29,716 nt of DNA from positions 1-29,716 of the forward strand of contig JAFDAE010000008.1 of assembly GCA_019314005.1 (NCBI GenBank), read 5' to 3'. Shown here piece after piece: positions 28,654 through 29,716 of this stretch (position 1 is its first letter; every line of letters begins with the position of its first letter). A program made the translations under genes and the position numbers. The notes below the pieces were generated by a model. That model worked only from the letters and a program-made list of their open reading frames with translations, did not search any database and was not told where the DNA came from. This stretch comes from Deltaproteobacteria bacterium. Its GTDB lineage: Bacteria > Desulfobacterota > Desulfobacteria > C00003060 > C00003106.

Positions 28654-29513
28654 GTAAGCGGAAATCCCATCTCTTCCCTTTGCGCCAGATATTGTTTTGC
28701 GCACGCACGGGAAAGATTCCTTACACGGGCGATATATCGGGTGCGTTCTGTAACGCTTATCGCCCCCCTGGCATCGAGGAGATTAAACGTGTGAGAACAT
28801 TTCAGGGTATATTCATATGCCGGCAGGACCAATGAGCCGGATAATATCTGTTTTGCCTCAGCCTCATACATATCGAAGAGTTTGACCAGCATATCCACAT
28901 CAGCCTTCTCAAAATTATAGATCGAATGTTCTACCTCTCCCTGATGATGGATGTCCCCGTATTTGACGTCATCATTCCATTGCAAGTCATAAACAGAGTC
29001 GACCCCCTGGAGATACATGGCAATCCGTTCCAAACCATAGGTAATTTCAACAGATATCGGATCAAGATCGATGCTTCCTGCCTGCTGGAAATAGGTGAAC
29101 TGGGTAATCTCCATTCCATCGAGCCAGACCTCCCAGCCAAGTCCCCATGCCCCTAAGGTGGGCGACTCCCAATCATCCTCAACAAACCTGATATCGTGTT
29201 CCAATGGATTGATCCCGAGCCTCTTGAGGCTGTTGAGGTATTTGTCCTGAACGTTCAAGGGAGACGGTTTCAGTATGACCTGGAATTGATAATAATGCTG
29301 CAACCGGTTCGGATTCTCACCATAGCGACCATCAGTCGGACGTCGTGATGGTTCCACATAAGCTACCTTCCACGGTTCCGGCCCAAGGACCCTTAATAAA
29401 GTATCCGGATGAAATGTTCCGGCTCCCACCTCAATGTCGTAAGGCTGCTGAAGGATACATCCCTCCTTTGCCCAATAATTTTGTAATGTCTGAATCAGTT
29501 TTTGAAAATGCAT
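28620..29513 (-). CDS. glyQ: Glycyl-tRNA synthetase alpha subunit
   Basis: A 297-residue class II synthetase subunit, catalytic half of the alpha2-beta2 bacterial enzyme. It starts [20 protein letters not shown], with [19 protein letters not shown] and [20 protein letters not shown] (motif 2 region), then [15 protein letters not shown] and the motif 3-like [16 protein letters not shown] lies eight bases before the ATG. The last about 11 residues ([11 protein letters not shown]) are encoded by the ATTGAAG array, beyond the usual end near GFPL. The partner glyS would be expected downstream in many genomes, but convergent sppA occupies that side, so glyS is elsewhere. Confidence 0.95.
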   Translation of the reverse strand: MHFQKLIQTLQNYWAKEGCILQQPYDIEVGAGTFHPDTLLRVLGPEPWKVAYVEPSRRPTDGRYGENPNRLQHYYQFQVILKPSPLNVQDKYLNSLKRLGINPLEHDIRFVEDDWESPTLGAWGLGWEVWLDGMEITQFTYFQQAGSIDLDPISVEITYGLERIAMYLQGVDSVYDLQWNDDVKYGDIHHQGEVEHSIYNFEKADVDMLVKLFDMYEAEAKQILSGSLVLPAYEYTLKCSHTFNLLDARGAISVTERTRYIARVRNLSRACAKQYLAQREEMGFPLTIDYCRLKSDD

Positions 29514-29563
29514 AATGTGTCCCTGTTCTCCTTACTAATTTACTCGACACTTGATACTCTTGG

Positions 29564-29599
29564 AAAAATCCGAATTTCGTGCTTCGGATTTCGAATTTA
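29564..29599. repeat. Short family D palindrome upstream of glyQ
   Basis: AAATCCGAATTTCG is followed by TGCTTCGGATTTCGAATTT: only the outer arms of the large repeat, without the core. It ends 10 bases before the stop codon of the next gene. Confidence 0.75.
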
Positions 29600-29609
29600 T
29601 TAATCCACC

Positions 29610-29716
29610 CTACTCCAATCCATCCGGATCTATCTTCACATCAAGGAGCTTACCCCCTTCTTCTTCGGAAAGTATCCCTTCCCACGAGGATCGTAATCGT
29701 GAAACATCATCTTTCT
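29610..29716 (-). CDS. C-terminal end of an unidentified gene
   Basis: A minus-strand frame open to the window edge ends with the stop at 29610-29612. The visible 34 residues read DVSRLRSSWEGILSEEEGGK and then LLDVKIDPDGLE. Codon usage looks like coding sequence and the position, upstream of glyQ on the same strand, fits an operon neighbour. The protein cannot be named from this fragment. Confidence 0.55.
   Translation of the reverse strand, partial: KDDVSRLRSSWEGILSEEEGGKLLDVKIDPDGLE

Overview
The window reads as a chromosomal segment of a Gram-negative anaerobe, most likely from the Desulfobacterota (former Deltaproteobacteria). This rests on the gene repertoire (mitochondrial-type aconitase, DUF4416 protein next to yicC, RemA/DUF370 and gmk, M99 peptidase plus bactofilin, separate glyQ), on lipoprotein and signal peptides of diderm type, and on repeat-rich intergenic DNA. 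No rRNA, tRNA, phage, CRISPR array or transposase gene was seen. Base composition is moderate and even by eye.

Layout. 1-1458 (minus): the edge-truncated cheC and a CheY-like regulator behind a good sigma70 promoter, then a ribosome-hibernation/cold-shock fusion. 1859-5551 (plus): aconitase, then an overlapping tmk / J-domain / TIGR00725 operon. 5698-12359 (minus): a chemosensory cluster transcribed STAS-cheY-cheA-cheR-cheB, followed by a response regulator overlapping rlmB. 12805-18802 (minus): housekeeping genes ugd-DUF4416-yicC-remA-gmk, with yebC and rlmE upstream. 18952-23464 (plus): an envelope/cell-shape operon with an L,D-transpeptidase of Cds6 type, a single-pass membrane protein split by a frameshift, a Csd4-like M99 carboxypeptidase and a bactofilin. 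23467-25392 (minus): a methyltransferase, ogt and a TRL-type lipoprotein whose gene is bracketed by inverted repeats. 25900-28565 (plus): secreted YidD, a TPR membrane protein and a lipoprotein SppA protease. 28620-end (minus): glyQ and the tail of another gene.

The most unusual content is between and at the ends of genes. At least nine repeat families are present. One (1508-1688, 9354-9496, 12399-12586, remnant 7104-7158) folds into nested stems whose sequences differ between copies while pairing is kept, which is a covariation signature. Another (3800-3996, 14929-15145, 17962-18172) is a roughly 200 bp palindrome-ended element with a conserved core. A 25-27 bp word has been inserted into members of both families. 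Several other families are arrays of short words (GACAGAAG-, TTGAACC-, GAGTTACGGGTTGC-, ATTGAAG-, CACCGCAAAGACGCAAAG-like). They repeatedly sit on stop codons, so the last residues of TIGR00725, RlmB, the DUF4416 protein, YidD and GlyQ are encoded by repeat DNA. This looks like an active or recently active population of small non-autonomous elements that remodels 3' gene ends.

Functionally, the chemosensory cluster supplies kinase, methylation adaptation and response regulators, but no CheW or receptor is visible. The cell-shape operon pairs two peptidoglycan-modifying enzymes with a bactofilin scaffold. The remaining genes are mostly translation, nucleotide and envelope housekeeping. All assignments come from reading the sequence and remembered family motifs; no database search was possible.
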